Part shown: piece after piece, positions 10,301-17,896 of the stretch
Layout of the letters: each line of letters starts with the position of its first letter
Numbering within the stretch: position 1 is the first letter of the stretch
Assembly (NCBI GenBank): GCA_027491155.1
Contig: JAIXWR010000010.1
Span: 1 to 64,000, forward strand
DNA: 64,000 nucleotides
From: Verrucomicrobiaceae bacterium
GTDB lineage: Bacteria; Verrucomicrobiota; Verrucomicrobiia; Verrucomicrobiales; Akkermansiaceae
Direction of reading: 5' to 3'
Program-made: the position numbers and the translations under genes
The notes under the pieces: model-generated
What the model saw: the letters and a program-made list of their open reading frames with translations, nothing else
Databases searched by the model: none
What the model was told of the DNA's origin: nothing

Positions 10301-10506
10301 AACTCCGGAAGGCCAGCGGGCTCGGAGGCATCAAGGAGATCACCTACGACGGGGTCACCGAGGTGGGCGAGGCCGCTGCCTTCCTGGAGCTTCCGGAGAC
10401 CCGGTTGCGGCCACCGTTCCGAGAGATACGAAAGATGAGGACCACCGAGTCGCGGGAAGAGCGCTGCTCGAATCTGGACGAGGTCGTCGAATTCTTCCGC
10501 TCATGA
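7336..10506 (+). CDS. Four-domain glycosyltransferase-sulfotransferase (GT32-GT31-GT11-sulfotransferase)
   Basis: 1056 residues, four apparently complete enzymes in one chain. Residues ~1-285 resemble GT32/capsular glycosyltransferases (GGVWVDMDL, a DxD metal site near 105). Residues ~295-560 resemble GT31 galactosyltransferases (RRQAVRETW, then CDDDTYVD near 378). Residues ~571-835 are a GT11 alpha-1,2-fucosyltransferase-like domain (GGLGNQMFQYA, HVRRGDFV, SNSTFGWWGAW). Residues ~836-1056 are a sulfotransferase (P-loop YGAPRSGTTRL, 3'-phosphate motif NRDPVDIAISLE). This predicts stepwise building, fucosylation and sulfation of one glycan. The start overlaps the upstream stop and the stop overlaps the downstream start. 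The reading frame is continuous with no sign of a sequencing fusion. Confidence 0.88.
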   Translation: MNAAAHDDTGVDLDPLDPGEVHGLWIGERLSLLGELCIRSFLYHGFRFKLFTYGPVENVPDGVAILDAGMILPANEAFVHKTGSLAPAADWFRYRFLHRHGGVWVDMDLICLKPFRIQRVPWFARENGSTVAIGLLAFPPGHEFLREMERLAADPAAVMPWDTDEQARVKAELMRSMTGVAERRTAVDWGSAGPGEFTRALGHFGLLGHAAAPSSVYPVHYGVWRHLYDGTLRLDSPVFEQSFAIHLWGELTRREPDALANLAADSVVAGLMEQHGISLARLPSASPPEAGSSQRILVGVCSARPNSERRQAVRETWMSCPAENIEVVFFVGEGAHPLEATGDIVVVQARDDYDHLPEKVQEFVRAALDRDFDWLFKCDDDTYVDLSRLHELAFRDYDLVGNDFIESRGAPSGGAGYFLTRRLAALLAADHRLPKTGAEDLIVGDAARVMGASLKGTRRLCWNTARFPQAENDVVTSHWCSPQRLRVIHEIRHSEASEVEAVHRHWRDRIKLFPSGSFTRCSTECSGTWTAVADGVIRLKWFSWPEESLVPELASGTDSRNIPRYRCVRSTVERLAVELAGGLGNQMFQYAHGLALAREMGVELKLVFADYGRPFGLHHFGLTLDPAPHVKPEVIRHDGDFDETAEWPTLVRLRSTTASSVKIAGYFQNEGYFRPVAAEVRERFQLPPLDQYKEPAGTPVCVHVRRGDFVRSGLHDLCRPQYYLDAILLMRALVADPYFIVVSDDPEWCRETLADVPGTRVIGPVDELTTLRIMCSCKAFILSNSTFGWWGAWLSDARPVVAPSRFLAGRPWNICPDHWIQLPAEGAGGSRPGRPPRPMFLIYGAPRSGTTRLCHELDARAPRGFRVFNEPFHPYPAARQAYGSDCEDPAPEEAGRWLEERSGIAGIKLVANRTDSVIANRFHEMFARVVIINRDPVDIAISLEAATLTGQWNRGDGISTESNPPRVRVSLATKEKVREFLGNLETFRQLRKASGLGGIKEITYDGVTEVGEAAAFLELPETRLRPPFREIRKMRTTESREERCSNLDEVVEFFRS

Positions 10507-11195
10507 GGCTATTCCTCACCGCCGCCGACCGGAGCCATCAGAAGAGCGTCCTCCAGTTTCTGGAATCACTCGCCAAGCACGCGCCGGGTGCGGCGGTGAT
10601 TTGCCACGACCTCGGCATGGACCAGGAGAGCCTCGAACGGATCGCAAGATTCGCGGAGGTCAAAAGCTGGCACGTCCAGCCCGACTGGACCCAGGTGCGG
10701 AACCGCGGGCGGTTTCACGCTGGAGCCTACGGATGGAAGCCGAGGATGATCGTGGCCGCCAGTCTCCGCACTGCGCCGGTTGAGATTGCCTGGCTGGACG
10801 CTGGGACGCTGGTGACGGGGAATCTCGAACCGGCCTTCGCCATCGCGTCGAGGGTCGGCATCTACTCGCCAAGATCGAGCGGACGCACGGGCGACTGGTG
10901 TCATCCCGGAGTAAGTGCCAAACTTTCCCTCGCGACAAGGGGACGCCTGTCCGCCGCCCCCTGCCGGAGTGCGGGAGCGCTCTTCCTTCGGATGGACTTC
11001 CCTGGCGTCCGCAGGCTGATCGTGGACTGGCTGAGGCTGTCGGCGGATCCGGAGATGATCGCGCCTCTCGGTTGCTCGACCGACAACCACCGCTACGACC
11101 AAACTCTGCTCAACCTCCTCATCGAGAGCCGCGGATTCAACCGTGGCGCGGCCGACCATTGCGCGGGTTTCCACATGCACCGCGATGTCGATTGA
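10503..11195 (+). CDS. Putative glycosyltransferase
   Basis: 230 residues, coupled to the preceding gene by ATGA. The WLDAGTLVTGNLEP segment is a degenerate DxD-like metal/nucleotide-sugar site, and YGWKPRMIVAA followed by YDQTLLNLLIE resembles the conserved segments of GT8/DUF1647-type enzymes. No membrane segments are visible. Membership of the glycan operon supports a transferase role. The specific reaction is unknown. The 170 bp after it, up to the recombinase gene, show no further gene. Confidence 0.65.
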   Translation: MRLFLTAADRSHQKSVLQFLESLAKHAPGAAVICHDLGMDQESLERIARFAEVKSWHVQPDWTQVRNRGRFHAGAYGWKPRMIVAASLRTAPVEIAWLDAGTLVTGNLEPAFAIASRVGIYSPRSSGRTGDWCHPGVSAKLSLATRGRLSAAPCRSAGALFLRMDFPGVRRLIVDWLRLSADPEMIAPLGCSTDNHRYDQTLLNLLIESRGFNRGAADHCAGFHMHRDVD

Positions 11196-11364
11196 AACCA
11201 AGCTCTTCACAATCAGCCTCGCAAAGACGGACGGTTCAGACTTTTCCGGGACCTTTCAACTTGCATCCACCTCCTCTCGCCGTGATGACTACCGCAGGAT
11301 CTGAAATCGGTGGTTTATCTGAAGCACTGCCTCTCGCGCCGCAAAGACCACCTTTTACTCCACC

Positions 11365-13281
11365 ATGAACCATCCGCGCCAGCCTGCCAGATCAGTCACC
11401 ACCACCGTCCGCGCGATGCGCGGACGGCCGAGGGGCGGACTCGTCGCCATGCCCGACCCGAGAACCGAGGACGAGCAGTGCCTGCGCGGTCTCGCCGATG
11501 GATTCCTGTCCCGCATGGCGGCCCGTGCCTACTCGCCGGGATCGGTGGAAGCCCACGCCTGGGCTCTGAAGTATTTCATCGATTGGGCCGTGTCCCGCCG
11601 GCTTCTGACACCCGCGGCCTTCACCCGGCCGCTGCTGGAGGAATACCAGCTCTTCCTCCATCAGTTCCGCTCCGCGCGGACCGGGGCCCTGCTGGCCGTC
11701 AATACCCAGCTTGCACGCCTCGGGGTGATCCGCCGCTTCTTCGCCTGGCTGTGCCGCGAAAACATCATCCCCGCCAATCCCGCCGCTGACCTCGATCTGC
11801 CGCGAAAGCAAGCGCGGCTGCTGCCCAAGTCGCTTGCCATCGAAGAGATCGACCGGCTTTTGGCTTTGCCCGATGTTTGCTCGCCATTCGGAGCGCGCGA
11901 CCGCGCCTTGCTGGAACTCTTCTACGCGACCGGCGTCCGCCGCACCGAGATGGTGCGTCTGGAGTTGGGCGACTTCGACCCGGCGCAGCGGACGCTTCAC
12001 GTCCGCCGCGGCAAGGGCGGAAAGAGCCGCTTGCTACCGGTCGGCGACCGGGCGGCCCGCTGGCTTTCGCACTATCTCGCCGAGATCCGTCCGCTGCTCG
12101 CCGGCCATCCGGGCGAGCGGGCGCTCTTCCTTTCCGGCTACGGCAGCCCCTTCAGTCCCGCCTACCTCGGCAACTGGGTGGCGCGGCAGATGAAGAAGGC
12201 GGGAATTGAGAAGAAAGGCTCCTGTCATCTCTTCCGCCATAGCTGCGCCACCCACATGCTCGAAGGCGGGGCCGACATCCGCTACATCCAGCAGATGCTC
12301 GGCCACGCGCGGCTCGATACCACGCAGATCTACACCGAGGTGAGCATCCGCGCCTTGACCGAAGCTCACGCCCGGTCCCACCCGCACGGCAGACTTCCGG
12401 TCTCGGTCTCAGCGTCAGTGCTCCCAGCTACCACGGTATCGCGCCCGACCGAAGATCCTGAAGAACCGACTGCCATGGAGGTTGATTCAGACAAGCCGCC
12501 GACCGGCCCTGCGGTCGGCACATTCCAGGGAATGCTGGAAGCTTGCGGCTGGCCGGATGGGACCGACGGAGGCGTGATAGAAGTATACGGATACCGCTAC
12601 CTCGACACCCAGCTCGGCAGGTGGCTCAGCAGGGATCCGATCGGGGAAGAGGGAGGACTGAACCTGTATGCGTTTGTTGGGAATAGCGGGATAAACATCG
12701 TTGACGTTTTTGGCTTACATGCCTGCGGAGCTGGTTGCTGCTTTTTCAAGGGAGCTTGCACCCCAATAAAAAACATTCCGAATGATGACAAAAGTCTTTG
12801 TGACTGTATTACCTTCGAGGTGATTTTGAGGGCTTGGAACTGGGGTAAAGTGGCGTATAATGAGATCTCAGTTCCCAGCGGTTCACCAATACCCTCAGGA
12901 AGAAAGAACGGCGAGGTAATTGCACGCGCTGGTTGGAAAAACGATCCAGATTGCCAGTGTATAAAAGAGGCTTACGACGAGTCTGGATCCCAGAAAATAA
13001 GATTTAGTTTTGAGTCAGACAGCGGCAACGGCATGGAGAAAAGAAATCCCCGGCTAGGTGAATTGGATATGCCAATGCTTGGCCGCGGTGATTTACGGAT
13101 GACCTTGCAAGGACGCACTAACATCGCTCCAATTGAGTTCTATACAGGAACAGAAGGCGGGCAGACAAAAATAAAATTTATATTAAAAGTTGGAGAGAGT
13201 GCATGTAAGGCAAGTGAACACGATGTCAAAGCGGGAGCGCCGTTCCCGACCGCTCCGCCTTGGCATCGAAATTTTTTCTAA
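11365..13281 (+). CDS. Tyrosine recombinase fused to an RHS C-terminal tip
   Basis: 638 residues in one frame. Residues ~35-330 form a complete XerC/D-type recombinase: SAM-like core-binding domain, then Arg ([10 protein letters not shown], ~192), Lys (GKGGKSR), HLFRH (~287-291), [11 protein letters not shown] with the Tyr nucleophile near 322. After a ~70-residue Pro/Thr-rich linker comes the terminal RHS signature [18 protein letters not shown] and [10 protein letters not shown] (~405-445). A ~190-residue Cys-containing tip of visibly lower GC follows, in the position polymorphic toxins occupy. I do not recognise the tip. The fusion may be a real chimera or the product of a recombination event that left the frame open. 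A small lipoprotein gene follows 1 bp after the stop. Confidence 0.75.
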   Translation: MNHPRQPARSVTTTVRAMRGRPRGGLVAMPDPRTEDEQCLRGLADGFLSRMAARAYSPGSVEAHAWALKYFIDWAVSRRLLTPAAFTRPLLEEYQLFLHQFRSARTGALLAVNTQLARLGVIRRFFAWLCRENIIPANPAADLDLPRKQARLLPKSLAIEEIDRLLALPDVCSPFGARDRALLELFYATGVRRTEMVRLELGDFDPAQRTLHVRRGKGGKSRLLPVGDRAARWLSHYLAEIRPLLAGHPGERALFLSGYGSPFSPAYLGNWVARQMKKAGIEKKGSCHLFRHSCATHMLEGGADIRYIQQMLGHARLDTTQIYTEVSIRALTEAHARSHPHGRLPVSVSASVLPATTVSRPTEDPEEPTAMEVDSDKPPTGPAVGTFQGMLEACGWPDGTDGGVIEVYGYRYLDTQLGRWLSRDPIGEEGGLNLYAFVGNSGINIVDVFGLHACGAGCCFFKGACTPIKNIPNDDKSLCDCITFEVILRAWNWGKVAYNEISVPSGSPIPSGRKNGEVIARAGWKNDPDCQCIKEAYDESGSQKIRFSFESDSGNGMEKRNPRLGELDMPMLGRGDLRMTLQGRTNIAPIEFYTGTEGGQTKIKFILKVGESACKASEHDVKAGAPFPTAPPWHRNFF

Positions 13282-13282
13282 A

Positions 13283-13630
13283 ATGAACATTTTAAATTTC
13301 GCCTGCATCCCTTTGCTTGTCTTTTTGTGCGGCTGTCGTACTCGGACAGTTGACGCCCCCCCCCCGAAAGGGTGTGGTGCAATTGTTTTTTTGGTGGATG
13401 AATCGCTGAGTAGTGCCCATCTTGATGAAATAGAAAATTTCGCGAGATCACTTAGCGGCGAAAAGCCTTATCCGGAGGTGTCATTTGAAAAAGGAAAAGG
13501 AATTAGTGGAAAGACCGCATTCAGGGTAACTCGTAAAACAAGTGCAAATTTGATTGCTCTTAAGTCCGAATCGGAGTTGTGGGTTAATCGCAAATATCCG
13601 GGGAGAGTAGAAATTAAATTAATTAGGTAA
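13283..13630 (+). CDS. Small lipoprotein, candidate immunity protein of the RHS tip
   Basis: 115 residues from the ATG at 13283, chosen because it opens a signal peptide (NILNFACIPLLVFLCGC) ending in a lipobox with Cys. Longer upstream starts lie inside the preceding gene. The mature part is short and low in GC, matching the preceding RHS tip, and begins 1 bp after that gene. Immunity proteins commonly sit immediately downstream of an RHS toxin tip, so an immunity role is an inference from position only. Confidence 0.6.
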   Translation: MNILNFACIPLLVFLCGCRTRTVDAPPPKGCGAIVFLVDESLSSAHLDEIENFARSLSGEKPYPEVSFEKGKGISGKTAFRVTRKTSANLIALKSESELWVNRKYPGRVEIKLIR

Positions 13631-13663
13631 ATGGCATCCACTCGCCAACTCTGACAAGCGTCG

Positions 13664-14014
13664 AATGTGTTCTTGCTGATTAACATCAAGCCTCCGATCT
13701 CAAGAGTTTTGAATCCCTTTGACATCACCGGCCCCGACCAGGTGACCGACGTCGCGGGCTCGGCGACAGTCTTCGCCAGCATGCGCTACCTCGGCCTCGG
13801 CACCCTCGTCGGCCTGAACTACGACGGGGCCTCCAACCTCAACCTCACCTACCAGAACGGCGGGACCGGGACGGCCGGCGACAAGTATACCGGCATCGAC
13901 CGCTTCGACCGCATCGTCGATACCATTTGGATCAAAGGAACAGGAGACGTGGCGCAAGGAGTCTATGGACGCAACCGCTCTGCCGCTGACTCCAGCCTAC
14001 GAAAAACGGCTTGA
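13664..14014 (+). pseudogene. RHS core fragment (inverted copy of 33-278)
   Basis: Plus-strand 13736-13981 encodes RHS core sequence (GLGTLVGLNYDGASNLNLTY, then DRFDRIVDTIW) and matches the minus-strand RHS gene at 278-33. The match ends abruptly after GRNRS. Sequence before 13736 and after 13981 is unrelated to the RHS gene, and no signal or full-length core is present. This is a leftover from RHS rearrangement rather than a working gene. Confidence 0.85.
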
Positions 14015-14051
14015 AATCCAAATTTCTATATCTTATTCCATAACAACCATT

Positions 14052-14285
14052 ATGAGCACTCGATCATTCAGCCGCAGATCCCTGTTGACCCGTCTTGCCG
14101 CCGCTCTCGCCGCGATTCCTGCTCTTGCCACGATGGGTCGCGCCGAAGGGAAGAGCACCATCCCGGCAGGGTCCGAAGGAGATAAAACCCTGAAAACTTT
14201 CACAATCCCGGAGGGCCGGAGCCACACGGTGCATTGGTACGATTCCCGTGGTCGCGTTGTTCAATCAATTACTTACTTCTCGTAA
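14052..14285 (+). CDS. Small Tat-type secreted protein
   Basis: 77 residues from the ATG at 14052. It starts with a twin-arginine-like signal (SFSRRSLLTRLAAALAAIPA) ending near GRAEG, followed by a ~45-residue mature part (TIPEGRSHTVHWYDSRG). An upstream ATG at 13965 lies inside the RHS fragment and would bury the signal. Function unknown. It sits at the right end of the RHS region, just before the prophage genes. Confidence 0.55.
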   Translation: MSTRSFSRRSLLTRLAAALAAIPALATMGRAEGKSTIPAGSEGDKTLKTFTIPEGRSHTVHWYDSRGRVVQSITYFS

Positions 14286-14370
14286 GCGGAGCCGCTTCGA
14301 GCTATCGGGCAAAAATGGGGGAAACGAGTGGAGACTACCCGGATCTGCCAAGGGGAGGTCGATCAATCCG

Positions 14371-15387
14371 CTACCCAGATCCACCAAACAGCTTCGGGTG
14401 GATCTTGATCTGGAAAACCGGGACGAAGGCCCTGGCGGACTTTCGGAAGGGCTTCCCGGGCAGGGGGACGAGTGCCCGGAGGAGGGTTTGGAGGCGCTGG
14501 AATGCCTTGGAAACCCGGTCGTAATCCGGGTCGGAGCCGGGCGGATTCCGCCATTCGCCGTTGGCGACCAGGGTCATGAGGATTCCGAGCGGGTGTTCCG
14601 GGCCGAGTTGCTGGCGTTTCGGGAAAGTGTGGCTGCCTTCCTGCCCAGGCGCTTTCAGGTGGATGGTCTGATTGCCGGCGATTTCGATGCGGACCTGGCT
14701 CCAGGTCAGGCCGTTGCCGGCGTGGATCACCGCCCGGACCTTCGGCTCGGCGGGGCCGCGGGGCTTGGTGATGGCGGGCAGCGGCACCCGGGCCGCCGGT
14801 TGGGCCTCGATCTGGGCGAGACGTTCGGAGAGATCGACGAATTCCAAGCGGTTGCGCACGCGCAGTTCCTCCATTTCGGCGGTGAACCAGGCATGGGTCG
14901 GGAACAAGACGGTGGACTCCGCGCGCAGGGCGAGTTCGCCGAACAGCCCCTGGTAGTCGCCCAGGTGACCGGGCGGCAGGAAGAGCAGCACCGGGCTGAC
15001 ACGACCGAAGGGATCCTGGCAGGAACCGATGCGGCGGAGGTGCCCCTGATTTTCCCAGGCCCCGTAGTCGAAGCCGATGGCCGCCGCCAAGGCTTGGGCG
15101 ACCGGCTCCCAGTGCGGTCGCAGTTCGGCGACTTCCGCCGCCTTGAACGGGATGGGCGGCAGGTCGGCATGGTCGTCCACCGCAACGAAGTCCTCGTCGC
15201 CATCCACCATCAGCTCCAGCATCCGCCGCGGGTGCCGCGGGTCGACGACGCAGCGGCCCGGTCTTCCGGTTGGTTTCAGGAACGGGACGCAGGCATCCCA
15301 ATCGTCGCCGAGGTGATGCCGCCAGTTGCAGGCAGCCGAGCCCGCGGCCCCGAGCGCCTCAAGCGCTCTCCAGAAAGACGGTTTCAT
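14371..15387 (-). CDS. Unknown protein, second gene of leftward prophage cassette
   Basis: 338 residues from ATG at 15387 (MKPSFWRALEALG); an upstream ATG at 15438 is possible. It overlaps the end of the upstream gene by 29 bp, so the two form an operon. Composition is globular, with many Trp and Pro residues and no signal peptide or membrane segment. I recognise no catalytic motif. Its place at the prophage end, read opposite to the replication genes, fits an accessory or lysogeny-expressed gene. Confidence 0.6.
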   Translation of the reverse strand: MKPSFWRALEALGAAGSAACNWRHHLGDDWDACVPFLKPTGRPGRCVVDPRHPRRMLELMVDGDEDFVAVDDHADLPPIPFKAAEVAELRPHWEPVAQALAAAIGFDYGAWENQGHLRRIGSCQDPFGRVSPVLLFLPPGHLGDYQGLFGELALRAESTVLFPTHAWFTAEMEELRVRNRLEFVDLSERLAQIEAQPAARVPLPAITKPRGPAEPKVRAVIHAGNGLTWSQVRIEIAGNQTIHLKAPGQEGSHTFPKRQQLGPEHPLGILMTLVANGEWRNPPGSDPDYDRVSKAFQRLQTLLRALVPLPGKPFRKSARAFVPVFQIKIHPKLFGGSG

Positions 15388-16540
15388 GGCAGGGGTTGGA
15401 GAATCCGCGCTCGGCGAGCCACTGTTCGATGGCGTCATCGAGGTGAAGGCCGGACACCTTGTCGCGGTGCGGGTTGAGGATCACCGGCACCAACCGGCGC
15501 CTGGCGGCGATCTTCAGGTCGATCCGGGCCTCCAGCAGGACGGCGCGCTGCAGGAGCGAGGAGTTCATTTCGGCGAGACCGTCGAAGATGTTGCCGCGGG
15601 TGATCAGCACTTGGCTGCCGCCGGGTAGCTCGACCTTGAGGGCGGCGAGTTCGGCGAACTGGATGCGCGACGCCGGGTCGCACTTGAGGATGGTGGGGCC
15701 TTCCCGCAGCGGTTCGAGCGAGTAGCGCTTGGAATGCACCAGCGCGTTTGGCGAGGCGTGGAAGACGATGCCGAAGGCCTGGCGGTAGAGCTCCTGCAGG
15801 CGGCGGCCGATCCCGGAAATCTGCCATTCGCCGGTGTGGTGGCGGTAGTGGGCGACGTCCACCCGCTCGGGGCGGAGGATCTTCGACGCCGGGCTGCCGT
15901 CCTCGTCGAACACGCCGATGCGCTTGAGCAGGTCGCCGTGCCGGATGACGAACGAGGTGCCGGCGGCTTCCTCCCGGACGTGGACGCGACAGATGCCGGA
16001 TCGCGCGTTCTGCTCGAACCAGGGCCGGAGCAAGTTTTCCAGGTGCCCGATGCGATGCCCGGTCGGCGGCAGGAACTTCAGCTCCGGGTTGCGGGCGAAG
16101 GAGACCAGCGAGCGTTTCGCCTGTAGCGCCTGGCGATCGAACTCGCGCCAGGCGACGTCTGGCGCGTGAAGGAGGATCTTCACCGCGAGGTCTTCCGCAG
16201 AGTCGTCCGCTTCCAGCAGGCGGGCCACCAGGCCCTCGTAGCCATCCTCAAAATTGACGCCGCTTTGGGGATCGGAAATCAGGTCCAGCAGCTCCAAACG
16301 CTCGACGAGCTCGGAGGGAGTGGATTCCACCGGCGAGGTGATGACGGACACCACGTCGTCGAGAGCCGCCGCGGAAATGCCGATCTGGTCCAGCGGGGCT
16401 CCGCGCGTGGAAAAGTAGGCCGCGAAGGGGGCCAGCAGGGAAACGACACTCGATGATTTCAGGGTGGAAAGGACGCCGGGGCGGACAAGGCGGGGTGTGC
16501 GGATCGCGGGCATGGGTTGAAACGGGTGATCTGTTCTCAT
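15359..16540 (-). CDS. Unknown protein, first gene of leftward prophage cassette
   Basis: 393 residues from the ATG at 16540 (MRTDHPFQ); a second ATG at 16513 would also serve. A longer open reading frame extends upstream but runs through the repeat-rich control region and antisense to the ATPase gene, so it was not used. No recognised domain. It contains an acidic, helical N-terminal half and a mixed C-terminal half. It diverges from the recombination operon across 315 bp of repeat-rich DNA and is co-transcribed with the following unknown gene. Confidence 0.6.
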   Translation of the reverse strand: MRTDHPFQPMPAIRTPRLVRPGVLSTLKSSSVVSLLAPFAAYFSTRGAPLDQIGISAAALDDVVSVITSPVESTPSELVERLELLDLISDPQSGVNFEDGYEGLVARLLEADDSAEDLAVKILLHAPDVAWREFDRQALQAKRSLVSFARNPELKFLPPTGHRIGHLENLLRPWFEQNARSGICRVHVREEAAGTSFVIRHGDLLKRIGVFDEDGSPASKILRPERVDVAHYRHHTGEWQISGIGRRLQELYRQAFGIVFHASPNALVHSKRYSLEPLREGPTILKCDPASRIQFAELAALKVELPGGSQVLITRGNIFDGLAEMNSSLLQRAVLLEARIDLKIAARRRLVPVILNPHRDKVSGLHLDDAIEQWLAERGFSNPCHETVFLESA

Positions 16541-16651
16541 GAACAAAATTGGCAGCCTTGTGAACCCCGAAATCTGAACCCTTGGAAAATGAACCTCCGG
16601 GCGATTCCGGGATTCTTTGGAGAGCCGAAATGATCCGCAGGCCGGACCCGA

Positions 16652-16808
16652 AACCGGACACTTCCTGGCCCAAAACCGGACACTTTTTTGCCCAAAACCG
16701 GACATGTCCGGAGGGCTGTCTGAAAAAAACCGAAAAATCTCACCATTGCCGTTCAATGGATTGCGCGAAAACCGGACACTTTTTCCGGACGATTCCGGAC
16801 ATGTCCGG
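16652..16808. promoter_or_regulatory. CCGGACA iteron/operator array between divergent operons
   Basis: CCGGACA occurs at 16654, 16676 and 16698, exactly 22 bp apart (about two helical turns), then again at 16772 and 16795, with a partial CCGGAC at 16785. Two copies lie in the perfect palindrome CCGGACATGTCCGG (16698-16711 and 16795-16808). Several are preceded by AAAA. The array sits between the divergent unknown cassette and the Sak4-like/replication operon. It could be a repressor operator set or an iteron-type origin. Confidence 0.75.
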
Positions 16809-16855
16809 GGAAGAGGGCGACGGCGGGCCAATTGACACCCCGCCGCAGTCGTCCG

Positions 16856-17896
16856 ATGCAAACCACCACCAAATCCACCCCTCCCCTGGCGATCCGCCGG
16901 GGCAAAATCACCCGGCCGCAAAAGGCCGTTGTTTATGGACCTGAAGGCGTCGGCAAATCGACGCTGGCGGGCCGTCTGCCGGATCCCGTCTTCCTCGACA
17001 CCGAAGGTGGCACCCACCACCTGGACGTCGTCCGGCTCGATGCCGCGTCGACCTGGGACGAGATCACCTCCGCAGTCACCCAGCTCGCGAAGTCGGAGCA
17101 TCCGTTCAAGACGCTGGTCATCGACACCGCCGACTGGCTGGAAAAGCGGCTGGTCGAGCACCTGTGCCGGAAGTCGAACAAGGACAGCATCGAGGATTTC
17201 GGGTATGGCAAGGGCTGGGTCATCCTGGCCGAGGAGTTCGCCCGCTTCCTCCACTCGCTCGACGCCCTGCTCGACCGCGGGATGCACGTCGTGTTCCTCG
17301 CCCACGCCACGGTGCGCAAGTTCGAGGCGCCGGACCAGGCGGGCAGCTACGACCGCTTCGAGTTGAAGCTCAGCAAGCAGGTCGCGCCCCTGCTCAAGGA
17401 GTGGGCCGATGTCGTGCTGTTCGGCAACTACGTCACCAAGGTCGCCGAGAAGGACAACGGCAAGCTGCGCGGCGTCGGCGGCAAGGAGCGCGTCTTGTTC
17501 GCCACCCACTCGGCGGCCTATGACGCCAAGAACCGCCACGGTCTTCCTGACAAACTTCCTTTCACCGTCGAGGCCCTGGCCCCGGTGTTCGGCGCGGCGG
17601 CGGAGTCGGGGGGCTCCGTCGCCGCAATGCCGGAGGTCGCCGGCCCGGCGGCAAAGGCCCCAGCCGAATCCCTCGCCGACCGAATTTTTGCCGCGTTCCA
17701 GCACAAGGCGGACATGGCCAACGTCGTCGATTTCCTCGTTGCCCGCGGCCAGCTTGGCTTCACCCAGGAAGGACCGCTCGAATCCATCGACAACCTGGAT
17801 CCAGCCTACGCGGCCCGGATGTTGTCGGAGCCTGACCGCTTCATCGCCGCCGTCAACGAGTGGGCCGCCGCCAATCAGAAGGAGGTGGCGTCATGA
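16856..17896 (+). CDS. Sak4-like P-loop ATPase (AAA_24), phage recombination
   Basis: 346 residues from ATG at 16856; TTGACA lies 18 nt upstream. RecA-fold ATPase with Walker A GPEGVGKST (~28-36), an acid in LDTEGG and Walker B-like TLVIDTADW. This matches phage AAA_24/Sak4 single-strand annealing proteins. It is followed by a Cas4-like nuclease and an SSB-like protein, together a plausible recombination module. The C-terminal ~100 residues form a separate helical domain after an Ala/Pro-rich linker. Its stop overlaps the next start region (GGAGG precedes the ATG at 17893). Confidence 0.8.
   Translation: MQTTTKSTPPLAIRRGKITRPQKAVVYGPEGVGKSTLAGRLPDPVFLDTEGGTHHLDVVRLDAASTWDEITSAVTQLAKSEHPFKTLVIDTADWLEKRLVEHLCRKSNKDSIEDFGYGKGWVILAEEFARFLHSLDALLDRGMHVVFLAHATVRKFEAPDQAGSYDRFELKLSKQVAPLLKEWADVVLFGNYVTKVAEKDNGKLRGVGGKERVLFATHSAAYDAKNRHGLPDKLPFTVEALAPVFGAAAESGGSVAAMPEVAGPAAKAPAESLADRIFAAFQHKADMANVVDFLVARGQLGFTQEGPLESIDNLDPAYAARMLSEPDRFIAAVNEWAAANQKEVAS

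Noticed and set aside
16652-16808. CRISPR-like repeat array
   Set aside because: Units are 7-14 bp, spacing is only 22 bp and there are no unique spacers of typical length or cas genes.
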